DNA of 64,000 nucleotides from an uncultured Prevotellaceae bacterium (GCA_900318775.1 ONLY01000008.1:30092-94091); one strand, 5' to 3'. Counted from the stretch's first letter, positions 44,380 to 54,411 are shown. Notes: generated by a model from the sequence alone, not told the origin. Program-made: numbers and translations.

Positions 44380-45081
44380 CTATTTGTGTCTTATCAGCCA
44401 CAAGATAAGATACAATCGGTAGCGCAATTTGAAGAAGAAAGTGGTTGTCGGCAACAATCCTCCCGCAGAAGTGTTGGTCGTATGACGACGATAATGGAAA
44501 AGTTTGTCATTGATAACAATGGTTCGATAGTAGGACATTGCAACAATGCCTAACCAATTATCGTGTGTGCATAATGTATGATTAGGAGGAAAAGGAAGAG
44601 CCCTTTTCAGTATTTCTTTTCGAAAGGCCATGCTACATCCCAAGAACGAGAAGCGCACCAAGTTGTTCCAAAAGCCCGCCTTTGAGCCACGTTCCTTAAA
44701 ATACGAATCAGATATTTTCTGTCCTTCGGCATTAATAATGTCGGCATCCGATATGACCATATCATATCGTTGCAAATAGCTCATCATGACACTTACTTTT
44801 TCTGGCGCCCAGATATCGTCTTGATCTGCCAAAAAGACGTAATCTCCCTTGGCCAGCTTTAGTGCATTCTCGAAATTAGGCGTATAACCATGTTCCTTTA
44901 CATTATGATAAAGCTTGATATTGGGTGCACCTATAGATTGTATCACTTTAAGCGTATTGTCAGTGGAGCCATCATCAGAGATGATGATTTCATCACTTTT
45001 CTTTATTTGGGAAAGTATAGACACTATTTGTTCTTTGATGTAACGTTCCCCGTTGTATGTAGCAATGCAAACAGATATCAT
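44380..45081 (-). CDS. Family 2 glycosyltransferase
   Basis: 233 residues, a short GT2: ISVCIATYNGERYIKEQIVS, IIISDDGSTDNTLKVI (about residue 33) and FLADQDDIWAPEKV (about residue 87). WNNLVRFSFLGCSMAFRKEIL is a block typical of rhamnosyl- and related transferases in O-antigen clusters, but the sugar cannot be assigned. It is the last gene of the minus-strand operon, two bases after the preceding GT4. No terminator with a clear U-tract was found behind it. Confidence 0.9.
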   Translation of the reverse strand: MISVCIATYNGERYIKEQIVSILSQIKKSDEIIISDDGSTDNTLKVIQSIGAPNIKLYHNVKEHGYTPNFENALKLAKGDYVFLADQDDIWAPEKVSVMMSYLQRYDMVISDADIINAEGQKISDSYFKERGSKAGFWNNLVRFSFLGCSMAFRKEILKRALPFPPNHTLCTHDNWLGIVAMSYYRTIVINDKLFHYRRHTTNTSAGGLLPTTTFFFKLRYRLYLILWLIRHK

Positions 45082-45083
45082 GA

Positions 45084-46292
45084 TTACTGAAGAAAAAACT
45101 GACTGTAAACCTTGTTCCTAATACCAGATAAGACTTCTATAGAGTAATATTGACGGAATACGTTATTGGCTCTCTCTCCCAGTGATTGACATATTTCCGG
45201 ATGGGATACAAGGTAATTAATCGCCTCAGCAAAATCCTTGGGCTCGTCTGCAATTAGACAAGATTCCTTATCAATCAACTTGATGCCCTCAACCCCAACA
45301 GAAGTAGTAATGATGGGCATGCTCAGAGCCATTGCTTCTATTATTTTCATTCTCATACCACTACCTGAAAGAATGGGAACAATCATGATTGAGCCATGAA
45401 TTGCCTCAGGCAGATTGGGCACAAAACCTATTATATTGATTTTCGAATGACTGTATTTCTCTGGCCATCCTTTGCCAACAATGTCAAGCATGGGTGCATT
45501 GTCGCCAAGCAACGGAATGACGTGTTCTATATACCAATCCAGACCTTCTTTGTTCGGGCCATGCACATAACCGCCTACAAATGAAAGTTTGCCATTCCAT
45601 TTCTGATATGGAAGTGAGGTGGTTTGTACTGCAGCTGGCGACACATATATTGGAACCATGACTCCCTCAGACTTGAGAAAATCCTTATCTTTTTGTGTCA
45701 GCGTTACTATTGCATCGTATTTCTGAAGATCTTCTATTTCTTGTCTTTTAGTCTGCTTCAGCTGTTCTTCTTCGAGAACAGTCAGCTGAAATGAACTTGT
45801 TTGACGCTCGTTACGAATGTATCGAAGTTCGTGATGTATGAATATCTTGCGGATAGAGGTGGGCAGATAATTCACCATGTGCAGACATGCAAAGAACTCC
45901 ACCTGAATAACATCCGTAGATTCTCTATCTATTATTTCATTTACAAAATTAACAAAGTCCTTCGAGTACCATATCCCATAAGGTTTAAGTATGCGCTGAA
46001 CCTTGAACCGTGTGTCGTCAGGAGTGAATTTAAGTTTTAAGGCTCGTTCTATTTTATCTTTCAAAAATTTAGGATACAATAATTGTCTCCAAAGGGGATA
46101 CATCACGATTTTCACTTCTGGCCACATCGCTTGCAATTCGTTCATGCTCTCAATCTTGTTCATTGAGTTCTCGATACAGATGATGGTAAAGTGGTTCTGG
46201 TGGCGCAAAGAATCAATCATGTTGAATTGCGCCTGTGCACCTCCCGTATTCAAAGGCCATGGGAGTACTTCTGTTATAATTGTGATATTCAT
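45084..46292 (-). CDS. Family 4 (GT-B) glycosyltransferase
   Basis: 402 residues. The N-terminus has ITEVLPWPLNTGGAQAQFNMID. The C-terminal half has LSFVGGYVHGPNKEGLDWYIE (about residue 233), INIIGFVPNLPEAIHGSIMIVPILSGSGMRMKIIEAM (about residues 285-321) and TTSVGVEGIKL, the donor site of retaining GT4 enzymes. It lies 13 bases downstream of the previous GT-B gene in the operon. Sugar unknown. Confidence 0.88.
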   Translation of the reverse strand: MNITIITEVLPWPLNTGGAQAQFNMIDSLRHQNHFTIICIENSMNKIESMNELQAMWPEVKIVMYPLWRQLLYPKFLKDKIERALKLKFTPDDTRFKVQRILKPYGIWYSKDFVNFVNEIIDRESTDVIQVEFFACLHMVNYLPTSIRKIFIHHELRYIRNERQTSSFQLTVLEEEQLKQTKRQEIEDLQKYDAIVTLTQKDKDFLKSEGVMVPIYVSPAAVQTTSLPYQKWNGKLSFVGGYVHGPNKEGLDWYIEHVIPLLGDNAPMLDIVGKGWPEKYSHSKINIIGFVPNLPEAIHGSIMIVPILSGSGMRMKIIEAMALSMPIITTSVGVEGIKLIDKESCLIADEPKDFAEAINYLVSHPEICQSLGERANNVFRQYYSIEVLSGIRNKVYSQFFLQ

Positions 46293-46305
46293 TACGTATT
46301 ATGCA

Positions 46306-47451
46306 TCAAATGATATGTTCATAAACAAGAATGTCATGCAGTTTCTCGATACCTGTATCCAAGGAGAACACTTCTCTGTATGCTGCATATATATCTTCGG
46401 GGGCTATCTTGTTTGATAAAAGGCTATTGAGGGACTCCATGAATGTTTTGTCGTCATGATAGGAGAAAAGATACTTTCTTTTTTCAAACACCTCGTAGCC
46501 TGCCGCCGACCGCTCATGACAAAGAATCGGCAATCCTTGTTTCAATCCGTCCCAATTGCGTAGCTTTAGGCCACTTCCCGTGTATATAGGACAGATGTAG
46601 TAATTGGCTTTACTCACAACAACAGCCATATCCTCCGGATTTGCAATTATCTTGATATTACGGTTATCACCGCAAAGATTTATCAGCTCTTGGGAAGGCT
46701 TCCTTCCTGCAATCAAGAGTGTTGACTCTGGGTGAATGGCTATTACCAAGGGCCAATAATACTGTATGAAATCCACGATGGGTACCAATGATTGTCTAAA
46801 ATACAGCGAACCTGTTATAATAAAGGTCATACGATTTTCTTTGGGGGTGAACGTTTTGTTCTCTATTTTTTTATACTCAAAAATTCCCCAATGCTGTATG
46901 TTTTGTTCTGGATACCACGAACGAAATGTCTCCGCATCTCTATTTGTCACAGTCAGATTAAGATGACTGTATTGTAGGCATTGCCTTTCTGCTCTTTTCG
47001 AATAGTACAGGAATGGATAGCGATAAAATAGAGGCCGCTCATTCCCATTGTCGCGTAGGTAGTCCCGTTCAACATTATGATGTATAGTGATAATGTACGC
47101 TCCTGTAGTACGAAGATACTTGCAGAGTCCCGTTCCTGTAAAGCTGTGATCAATGACTATTGTATGATACTTGTGAGTTTTCAAGTGCTCTCTGACATGA
47201 TAGTACAGTCCACTGGTTACCCCTCTGTACATATCGAACAGCTTTTTCACTTTTGTACGTTTGTCGTACATTGGATAGAGTCGGAAGCTTGATGGTATGT
47301 ATGCATCTGTTTCTCCTTCAAAATGTGGATATATAATGGAGCAATTGTCATAAAGGGCTGCAAAGCAACGCATAAACCCCTTTGATGCGTTACAACCCCC
47401 GTTATTGTCAGAAAGACGATGGAAAGTAATGTATAGTAGATTCTTTTTCAT
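46306..47451 (-). CDS. GT-B fold glycosyltransferase
   Basis: 381 residues. Related in layout to the GT4 downstream: MKKNLLYITFHRLSDNNGGCNASKGF at the start, a DHSFTGTGLCKYLR block near residue 108, and the C-terminal donor region ADYYICPIYTGSGLKLRNWDGLKQGLPILCHE-like (about residues 290-330). The match to standard GT4 motifs is weaker than in the next gene, since the E-x7-E pair is replaced by a shorter form. A TTG start at 47481 would overlap the upstream gene; ATG at 47451 is preferred. Acts in the capsule pathway by position. Confidence 0.75.
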   Translation of the reverse strand: MKKNLLYITFHRLSDNNGGCNASKGFMRCFAALYDNCSIIYPHFEGETDAYIPSSFRLYPMYDKRTKVKKLFDMYRGVTSGLYYHVREHLKTHKYHTIVIDHSFTGTGLCKYLRTTGAYIITIHHNVERDYLRDNGNERPLFYRYPFLYYSKRAERQCLQYSHLNLTVTNRDAETFRSWYPEQNIQHWGIFEYKKIENKTFTPKENRMTFIITGSLYFRQSLVPIVDFIQYYWPLVIAIHPESTLLIAGRKPSQELINLCGDNRNIKIIANPEDMAVVVSKANYYICPIYTGSGLKLRNWDGLKQGLPILCHERSAAGYEVFEKRKYLFSYHDDKTFMESLNSLLSNKIAPEDIYAAYREVFSLDTGIEKLHDILVYEHII

Positions 47452-47473
47452 AAGACAAGCTTGAAAATATTTA

Positions 47474-48412
47474 TCACACAATACTTTTGATATACCATTT
47501 TATATATGTTCCAATGGAATAAGAGAGAGGTTTTAGTGTTCGATAGCACCAAAGAAGTCGTAATGGATTTCCTTTGATGAAGTTGGGACAGTCATTATCT
47601 AAAGCACCGAAAAAATATTTGCTTTTGACATTTTCAATAGTCTTTAAATACTTCACATCTGTTTCAGAGAGATTTGATTGTTGTGCCATTTCATCGAGAA
47701 ACGTGCGGTAAAATCGTAATTGCTCCAGACGTGTCAGGATTTTCAGTTTAGAATTGCCTTTGGAACTGGTAATAGTCTGTGAATTCTGTCGGTATTGGAA
47801 GCCAATGACTTGCGTGTTTGCAATACCTCTTTCACGACTAGCAAGAATTGCTGTGATATCGTCGCTTCCCCATGCTAACGGTAATTTATAATAACCACCT
47901 ACAGATTTCAGATAAGTGACACTATAACAGAAGTCACCAATAAACTGCAAATGTCTTGAAGACCACCGATTCCAAATCAGTGATACAACAGATTCCCATT
48001 CAGGCCTTGGCTCTTGAAGGGTCATCAGCTTGCCACATTCATCTATTATTTCAGCACGTGAATGATATACATACAAGTCTGGATATTTTTCTATGAGATC
48101 TTTATAAGTTTCCAAACAACATGGCAATAGTAGATCGTCATCTCCCATACAAATAACATAGTCACCAGTACAATATGACAGGCATTTGTTCCAATTATCC
48201 ACAACATTTATTGCGCCACAATTCTGTTCATTCCGATAGTAACGCACTCTTGAATCCCTGAGGAAAGGAGCTGTTATATCATACAAATTCTCTGGCGAAC
48301 AATCATCAACAATAATGAGTTCCCAGTCATTATAAGTTTGGTATAAAATGCTACTTATTGCGTCATATAGAAATTTTGACTTGTATGCTGGTATTGTTAT
48401 TGAGAATTTCAT
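47474..48412 (-). CDS. Family 2 glycosyltransferase
   Basis: 312 residues. GT2 features are FSITIPAYKSKFLYDAISS, LIIVDDCSPENLYD (about residue 33) and ICMGDDDLLLPCC (about residue 90). It also carries a cysteine-rich middle section (NRWSSRHLQFIGDFCYSVTYLK). The ATG overlaps the stop codon of the upstream Wzy gene (TGATG), so translation is coupled. A GTG one codon earlier is possible. Sugar unknown. Confidence 0.9.
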   Translation of the reverse strand: MKFSITIPAYKSKFLYDAISSILYQTYNDWELIIVDDCSPENLYDITAPFLRDSRVRYYRNEQNCGAINVVDNWNKCLSYCTGDYVICMGDDDLLLPCCLETYKDLIEKYPDLYVYHSRAEIIDECGKLMTLQEPRPEWESVVSLIWNRWSSRHLQFIGDFCYSVTYLKSVGGYYKLPLAWGSDDITAILASRERGIANTQVIGFQYRQNSQTITSSKGNSKLKILTRLEQLRFYRTFLDEMAQQSNLSETDVKYLKTIENVKSKYFFGALDNDCPNFIKGNPLRLLWCYRTLKPLSYSIGTYIKWYIKSIV

Positions 48413-49686
48413 CACTGCTGATTTTTTGTGCTAAATATAAAGCGTAGTTTGTAAATAAGAAACATCAATCCTGCAAATAGATATTGTAATGCGATAGTAA
48501 AACTATGGAATCTATAGTAAAAGATTCCAAATAATGGGATATTGGCTAGTACAAATAAAAATAGAGCGTCACCCAGGTCAAACGAGGTTCTATCATATCT
48601 GTAAATAACCAGTGTCACCAAAATGGAGAAGCCAACAGAAATCAATATCGCCCCCATTTTCCCTACGTCAAGAATCCAGGAACCTATATGTGTTGCAAAC
48701 ACTCCTATGAAAAAGCCTTCTTTTGCTGTTCTTTCAGCCTTCACATCACTGTACTCTTGTTTAAAACATACATGCGAAAGAATCGGGAATTCTCGCTGCA
48801 TATAAATTAGTGATTCGTTATGGTTCTCATAAAAATAGCAAAAATTCAGATATGGCTGTCCCGCATACTGCAAGACACTTCCACTGCTTCCCTCATCCGT
48901 GTCATCAAAGCGAGCCGCTGTTACTGCGACAAGATATATTGACGCAATAGCAACTATAGGCAAACCAATTAGTGAGATGAACCATTTTATCTTTTTGGTT
49001 ATTATATTTTTACAGAAAACGAGACAATAGCCAAACATAATTCCATAATTGACCAATTCTGTTCTATCAGCGGTTTGCAATGCTCTAATAATAGGACTGA
49101 CGGATATCAATAATAATGGAGCTGTAAACCATAAAGAGTATTTTTTTATACATGAGTAATAAAAAAACAAAGGTAAAGCCAGAAATGTAACATGGAGCGT
49201 ATAATCAAAAAACTTGAAAATTGTAGGCATGCCTTCAAGTTTTATATCAGCTGGTGACATCTCATCGTTATATAACATATCTCGCACCTCCTTGAGGTCT
49301 CCACTGAGAATACTAACGGTTGAATCTGCCACAATGTATAAATTGAGTAAGGCTTCCGCTGCAATCATGACAACAAAACATCGAGTCAGAATCGGATGAC
49401 TGTCAATTATGTTGGTTAATCTGTCAACCTTGATTAACGTAAATGGCAATATAGTTAGGGTTATCAAGCCACAATATAAAAATGTTGGCACCACATTTAA
49501 TTCAGGTTCCCATCCATCAAAAAGTATACCACTACCTTCCAGATGTCCATCTGTAACAATAATAGCAGCACAGAATGATGTTATAGTGTACAAAATGGAC
49601 ATGTACGTAGCTATATCTATATTCTTGTTTCTATACCATAGATAGCAAGATAGTACTGTAAAATATAGAAAAGGAACAAACTGCAT
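48412..49686 (-). CDS. Putative O-antigen/capsule polymerase (Wzy-like)
   Basis: 424 residues with about 10-12 hydrophobic helices and one large loop in the second half (about residues 260-330, containing RFDDTDEGSSGSVLQYAGQPYLNFCYFY), the usual layout of Wzy proteins, which polymerise repeat units in the periplasm. Sequence conservation in this family is very low, so the call rests on topology and on its place between Wzx, Wzz and glycosyltransferases. An in-frame ATG at 49731 would overlap the pyruvyl transferase gene by 40 bases; ATG at 49686, five bases after that stop, is preferred. Confidence 0.75.
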   Translation of the reverse strand: MQFVPFLYFTVLSCYLWYRNKNIDIATYMSILYTITSFCAAIIVTDGHLEGSGILFDGWEPELNVVPTFLYCGLITLTILPFTLIKVDRLTNIIDSHPILTRCFVVMIAAEALLNLYIVADSTVSILSGDLKEVRDMLYNDEMSPADIKLEGMPTIFKFFDYTLHVTFLALPLFFYYSCIKKYSLWFTAPLLLISVSPIIRALQTADRTELVNYGIMFGYCLVFCKNIITKKIKWFISLIGLPIVAIASIYLVAVTAARFDDTDEGSSGSVLQYAGQPYLNFCYFYENHNESLIYMQREFPILSHVCFKQEYSDVKAERTAKEGFFIGVFATHIGSWILDVGKMGAILISVGFSILVTLVIYRYDRTSFDLGDALFLFVLANIPLFGIFYYRFHSFTIALQYLFAGLMFLIYKLRFIFSTKNQQ

Positions 49687-49691
49687 TATCT

Positions 49692-50921
49692 TTACAATTT
49701 TTGTATTGTTTCTTTCATGCAATCTAGACATCTTCCTGCAATGTCTATTGCCTTTTTATTGGATACTGATTGATTTCTTAGATATTTGATACGTGATGCT
49801 ATTTTCTCTTCCAAAGCACAAATTTCTTTCTGTTCGTTTAGGGATTGAGTGATGTCAATCAAGTGGTCTTGCATACCAAGAACCTCTAATAACCCTGTAA
49901 TCTTGGCTTCATAGCTAAAGGCCATAAACGGAACTTCATTGTTGATGGAAAAGACAATTGTATGATATCTTGCCCCTACAACCATTGAAGCTTTAGAGAT
50001 GATTGTCTGTTGAATATCTGATCCGTACGTATCTGGCACAACATAGACATTATCATCACCACACCGCTCTTTGAGTTTCACAAAGAAAGAATAGTCACCC
50101 CTATCTCCAAGTGAACAAATCTGTGGGAGCATGACTATCTGATGTTCAAGGAACTCCTTGCGAAGAATCTTCATTGTGTTAATAAAAAGTGCTTCCACAT
50201 TACTATTGGGAACATCTTTATACATGTAATGCCACGTTAATTGGTTAGGCACAAAGATAACATATTTCTCCTTCAGATTCTGCCGAATACTTTCTGGAAT
50301 AACAACTTTAGGCTGTTCCAAAAAGGCGGTATCAACAGTAGGGATAAATGATACACTTATATTTTTTGCCCATATCTCAGATTTCCTATCGCGTAACGAT
50401 AAGAAAGAGAAATATCTCATAAGGTTGTAAGAAACATCTCTGAAACGTCTATTAAGCCATGTGGATTCAGGGAATGGTCCTATTGAACGTGAATAATAAA
50501 TGATCTTTTTATTAAGTTCTTTTGCCAATTGTAAAAAGAACAGATGTTGCCAGCTCTGGAATCCTCCCATACATATGCCACCTGGTGCACACACCACAAT
50601 ATCAGCTTTTTGGTATATCGGTAGCAAATGTCTTAATAGGGGGTGTATTCTTGTCGCGAATTTTGTACACCCCATCTGAGTGGATCCTACAAGTACATCG
50701 TGCATCCTGTAACTCCGATTGAACATGAATCTATTATATTCCACACGTGAATCGTCAACAATGAAATCGGCAATGTAGTTATTATGATCTTCGAACGATA
50801 GAACCACAATACTTGCTTCAGGAAAAGATTTGAGCAATCCATGAATTAGTGCTCTATGTGCGGCTTCATCTCCTCGATTATTAAGAGGTTGGTTTACCAC
50901 TAGTATATTTTGAGGTATCAT
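49692..50921 (-). CDS. Polysaccharide pyruvyl transferase family protein
   Basis: 409 residues. The family pattern is visible: NNRGDEAAHRALIHGL at the N-terminus (about residue 14), VVCAPGGICMGGFQSWQHLF (about residue 110), KKIIYYSRSIGPFPE (about residue 139), and GARYHTIVFSINNEVPFMAFSYEAK near the C-terminus (about residue 316). Such enzymes add a pyruvyl ketal from phosphoenolpyruvate to a sugar, giving the polymer a negative charge. The gene is 5 bases after the nitroreductase-like gene in the operon. Confidence 0.87.
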   Translation of the reverse strand: MIPQNILVVNQPLNNRGDEAAHRALIHGLLKSFPEASIVVLSFEDHNNYIADFIVDDSRVEYNRFMFNRSYRMHDVLVGSTQMGCTKFATRIHPLLRHLLPIYQKADIVVCAPGGICMGGFQSWQHLFFLQLAKELNKKIIYYSRSIGPFPESTWLNRRFRDVSYNLMRYFSFLSLRDRKSEIWAKNISVSFIPTVDTAFLEQPKVVIPESIRQNLKEKYVIFVPNQLTWHYMYKDVPNSNVEALFINTMKILRKEFLEHQIVMLPQICSLGDRGDYSFFVKLKERCGDDNVYVVPDTYGSDIQQTIISKASMVVGARYHTIVFSINNEVPFMAFSYEAKITGLLEVLGMQDHLIDITQSLNEQKEICALEEKIASRIKYLRNQSVSNKKAIDIAGRCLDCMKETIQKL

Positions 50922-50926
50922 GTTTT

Positions 50927-51922
50927 TTAATGAAATACATTAGTTTTACATACTTCTTTACGGCTGGATGCTGCAATCTTCACTTCTTCTGTCAACTCAC
51001 CACATCCAATAATAACTACCATGACTTCATTATCGGGAATATCAAATGACTTCTGTATCATTTTCAGTTTTGTGCTGTAGAACCCGCATGAAAGTGGAAT
51101 AGTCCCTAATCCTTCATAGTGTAGTGTATTTATAAGATTCATCGCATATAGACCACCATCCACGTAACATTGGAATGGTTCGTAATCAAGAAATCCCTTC
51201 ATGTCTGCTGTTACGACAATACTACAATGTATGTTGTCTGCAAATCCATTACACCCTCCTTGCATGTCCAGGAGTCGATGGCTATCGGCACCCATATAAA
51301 TATGGGTGTGCCATGCTTGTCTATTACAAGCTGATGGAGTACGGGCTGCCAACTCCAAAGCTCTTTCTATTCGTTCTTTTGCGGGAAGCTCCTCTTTGAA
51401 ATAACGTATAGAATGTCTACTATATAAAAGTGACTCAAAGTTTCCCATTGCATCTCTTCGCAGATTTCCAGAATCGGTCGTATATACACCAGCAGCTGTT
51501 ATCAAGGCATTAGGATCTATGCCCACTTCTTGACAGAGATTTAAGAATTTATCTTCAATGTCCGGAATATTAACAGCATCTTCATGCTGATATTTAATAT
51601 ATGCCTTTATGGTTGAGAGGGGATATATAAGAAACGACCTATCGGAATTCCCATATAGAGTGTTATATTTTCGAAGTCGTTTTATAAGTGCAGAAACCTT
51701 CTCCTGTCCAAACCCTTTCCGTGGATTACGCATGGACATGCCCTTCTCGATAACATGATTTTCGCGAAGCAATGTATATTGCATTTTCTGCATATCATCA
51801 TCAGTTGCAAATGATGCGTTGTATTTAAGTAGTCTACGCCAATACCCCCACATCTCATATAGCAATAACCATGAATAAGGTATTCTATCCTTTATCCTCT
51901 TAAGAATGTTACATGTTTTCAT
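50927..51922 (-). CDS. Nitroreductase-family protein with N-terminal extension
   Basis: 331 residues. The C-terminal ~165 residues are the FMN-binding nitroreductase fold: SRHSIRYFKEELPAKERIERALELAARTPSACNRQ (about residues 167-201) and the C-terminal GLGTIPLSCG segment. The first ~165 residues are a helical extension of unknown role (KMQYTLLRENHVIEKGMSMRNPRKGFG, about residues 46-72). Proteins of this type occur in capsule clusters beside pyruvyl transferases, but their reaction is not established. Stop-start overlap (ATGA) with the flippase gene upstream shows tight coupling. Confidence 0.82.
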   Translation of the reverse strand: MKTCNILKRIKDRIPYSWLLLYEMWGYWRRLLKYNASFATDDDMQKMQYTLLRENHVIEKGMSMRNPRKGFGQEKVSALIKRLRKYNTLYGNSDRSFLIYPLSTIKAYIKYQHEDAVNIPDIEDKFLNLCQEVGIDPNALITAAGVYTTDSGNLRRDAMGNFESLLYSRHSIRYFKEELPAKERIERALELAARTPSACNRQAWHTHIYMGADSHRLLDMQGGCNGFADNIHCSIVVTADMKGFLDYEPFQCYVDGGLYAMNLINTLHYEGLGTIPLSCGFYSTKLKMIQKSFDIPDNEVMVVIIGCGELTEEVKIAASSRKEVCKTNVFH

Positions 51923-53265
51923 TTTAATAATTGTCTAACATATACAATGTCCTTCCATCCATAGATAAGTGATGATACTTGCATCTTAAATATGTGGATA
52001 TAAGGTGATATTATTAAATTTGTAATAAAGCCTGAAACAAAGATGGTTATAATAGATACAATAGCAGCTCCTATGGCTCCATATTTGCCAATTAGTATAA
52101 TATTAAGAATAATGCATACTATACACCCTATGATATTTCTCAAAGAAACCCATTTCTGTCTCTTTTCAATTATAATGAGTTGTCCGGAGGTCTGTGCTAA
52201 AGCCGCACCAATTACCTTGAAAGACATAATAGACAGTATTGGTACAGCAGGCAGATACTGACTGCCAAATGTTAGTTTTATAACTGGATATGATATGATA
52301 CAGAGAATTACAGATGCTATAATAGACATCCATAAAGTTATATTCAGAAAAATCTCAGCATTTCTCTTATACAGTTGTTTGTTTTCTTGATAGTGTTTTG
52401 CCAATATTGGACTGACAGTTTGTGCTATGATGGTTGGAATGAATATGAGTATCTCCACAAATCTAACAGCTACAGAATAGTGTCCTACACATGTTTTATC
52501 CAACATGTTTCCAAGCATAACCTGATCTATACGCTCATAAACTATGATTGCTGCTCCAGAAAGTAACAAAGGGAAAGACTGCTGAATAAAATATCTTGCC
52601 ACTTTAGAATTGAATCTCCATTTTAATGGATTATCAATTTTCTTCTTATATGAGACTAAGTATCCTGTGGCCAATAGCAATGCATCAAAAAGCAAGGCCA
52701 ATACAAACCAAGTCAATGAAGCATGATACAGTAACAATATAATCTTCAAAGCAATGCCAACAAGAGTACGAAAAATTTCCGTTTTGACGATGTATTCGTT
52801 CCATACTAATGCAGTAAAATGGTTTCTCGCAACATTGAATGCTGAAAGAATGATTGATATGGAATATATCATAATCAAAAGTCTGACATAGCTGTCTCCT
52901 TCACAAGTGTAAACATAAATTACAATTGCCAACAGCGTAATCAATGCCAATGCAATTCGTAAATAAAAAACTGTTCCAATGATATAATCTCTCAAATGGG
53001 GTTTCTTGGACTCTTCGCGGATTTCAATCAAATCAAATCCAAACTGAGAAAAAATCATAAATATTGTGACTATACTTATGACATAATTCATTAACCCATA
53101 TTTTTCTGGACCTAAATACCGTGCAACTATAATACCGACTAACAAACCACCCAACAAGGTCACAATTTTCCCTACCACAGACCAAAACAAGTTCCTGAGA
53201 ATTTTCTCTTTTGTCTCAGAAAGACGCAACACAGAATTTATGGTAGAGGAAAACGGGAATCTCAT
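51919..53265 (-). CDS. Oligosaccharide flippase (Wzx-like)
   Basis: 448 residues with about 12-14 helices. The opening KEKILRNLFWSVVGKIVTLLGGLLVGIIVARYLGPEKYGLMNYV is the standard Wzx/RfbX start (about residues 20-63). It should flip the undecaprenyl-linked repeat unit to the periplasm. ATG at 53265 is one codon after a GTG. It overlaps the nitroreductase start by four bases. The gene is markedly AT-rich. Confidence 0.88.
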   Translation of the reverse strand: MRFPFSSTINSVLRLSETKEKILRNLFWSVVGKIVTLLGGLLVGIIVARYLGPEKYGLMNYVISIVTIFMIFSQFGFDLIEIREESKKPHLRDYIIGTVFYLRIALALITLLAIVIYVYTCEGDSYVRLLIMIYSISIILSAFNVARNHFTALVWNEYIVKTEIFRTLVGIALKIILLLYHASLTWFVLALLFDALLLATGYLVSYKKKIDNPLKWRFNSKVARYFIQQSFPLLLSGAAIIVYERIDQVMLGNMLDKTCVGHYSVAVRFVEILIFIPTIIAQTVSPILAKHYQENKQLYKRNAEIFLNITLWMSIIASVILCIISYPVIKLTFGSQYLPAVPILSIMSFKVIGAALAQTSGQLIIIEKRQKWVSLRNIIGCIVCIILNIILIGKYGAIGAAIVSIITIFVSGFITNLIISPYIHIFKMQVSSLIYGWKDIVYVRQLLK

Positions 53266-53300
53266 CACATGCTCTTTTATATATTACGAGATATTATATA

Positions 53301-54359
53301 TTATGAGAAAAAGTTTCTCCAGTTCACAACAATAACTGTTATTAAAGAAGCGAAGATAAGCATTCCAAGTACAAAAATCATACGTTTAGGGCCTGCTGGT
53401 TTTACAGGCACTGTAGCACTTTTCAAAGTTGTGAATGCAGGGGTCTTCTCCTGAAGTTTGACTTTGGAACTTTGTAGTTGTGCCTCCATCACTCCCAACG
53501 TGTTTTGTCTAATAGACAATTCGCTTTCTAACTTGTCACGCTCACTCTGGAAACTTTGTAGTACAATGTCCTTGTGAGCATCACAGAAACGGCTGTAAGC
53601 TTCCATTGCCATATCATATTCATGTTCTGCGCTATCACGCATCTGCTGGTAGTGCATCACATCATCAGTTGCTTTGCTCGTACGATAGCGAATAATGAAA
53701 GCCTGCAGATGCGACTTCACACTGTCAGCCATTGTGGCACAGACCAACGGATCTTGATCAGTCACGTTAATCGTGATGACTGATGTCTTTTTATCAACTG
53801 AACAATGAATATTATCCATCATCTTTTGCATCAGTGCGTAATCTTTTCTGTTCATTCTGAATGGATTGATGTCAACGCTACCTGTTCCACGTTGGATGGT
53901 GCCTTCATCTTCAAAGAGTCCGTTCACCCATTCTTTCGCAATACCAAAAGGAGCCATGAGAGGATTTTGCTTCTGGTGTTTCTTCATGTAGGTGAAATAA
54001 TTAGCTGTAACATCACCCTCCATTGTTGTGACCTTGATATCATATAATCCGACTACAAATTCCGGACTTTCAAAGAGTTCTGGATATAACTCTGGATAGA
54101 TGGCGTCTTGCCCTGCCATACCTCCAAGATTAAAACCAAAAGAAGAAGCAATACTGGAAAGGCCACCTCCTATATCCTCGCCATTCATCTCGGGGGCAAG
54201 TTTCACTTCACAGTTATAGTAGCGTGGTTGAGGAAGTATCAAAATACATGAAAGTATGAAGGTTAAGGCCCAAACTTTATAGAAAAGTTTGCGCTTTCCC
54301 CAAACCGTTTGTACCAACTTCAACACATCTATAATTTTCCTTTTCTCCGTAGATTCCAT
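53301..54359 (-). CDS. Chain-length determinant (Wzz-type) protein
   Basis: 352 residues. An N-terminal helix (LFYKVWALTFILSCILILP, about residues 25-43) and a C-terminal helix (RMIFVLGMLIFASLITVIVV, about residues 327-346) enclose a large periplasmic domain with a coiled coil (about residues 230-300). PVKPAGPKRMI before the second helix is the Wzz proline motif. It controls polymer length. There is no tyrosine-kinase domain and none encoded nearby. ATG at 54383 is also in frame. Confidence 0.88.
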   Translation of the reverse strand: MESTEKRKIIDVLKLVQTVWGKRKLFYKVWALTFILSCILILPQPRYYNCEVKLAPEMNGEDIGGGLSSIASSFGFNLGGMAGQDAIYPELYPELFESPEFVVGLYDIKVTTMEGDVTANYFTYMKKHQKQNPLMAPFGIAKEWVNGLFEDEGTIQRGTGSVDINPFRMNRKDYALMQKMMDNIHCSVDKKTSVITINVTDQDPLVCATMADSVKSHLQAFIIRYRTSKATDDVMHYQQMRDSAEHEYDMAMEAYSRFCDAHKDIVLQSFQSERDKLESELSIRQNTLGVMEAQLQSSKVKLQEKTPAFTTLKSATVPVKPAGPKRMIFVLGMLIFASLITVIVVNWRNFFS

Positions 54360-54411
54360 CTTTTTGTATATATTAAAAGTCAAATAATCATCTGGTCAAA
54401 GAAGTTTTTTC

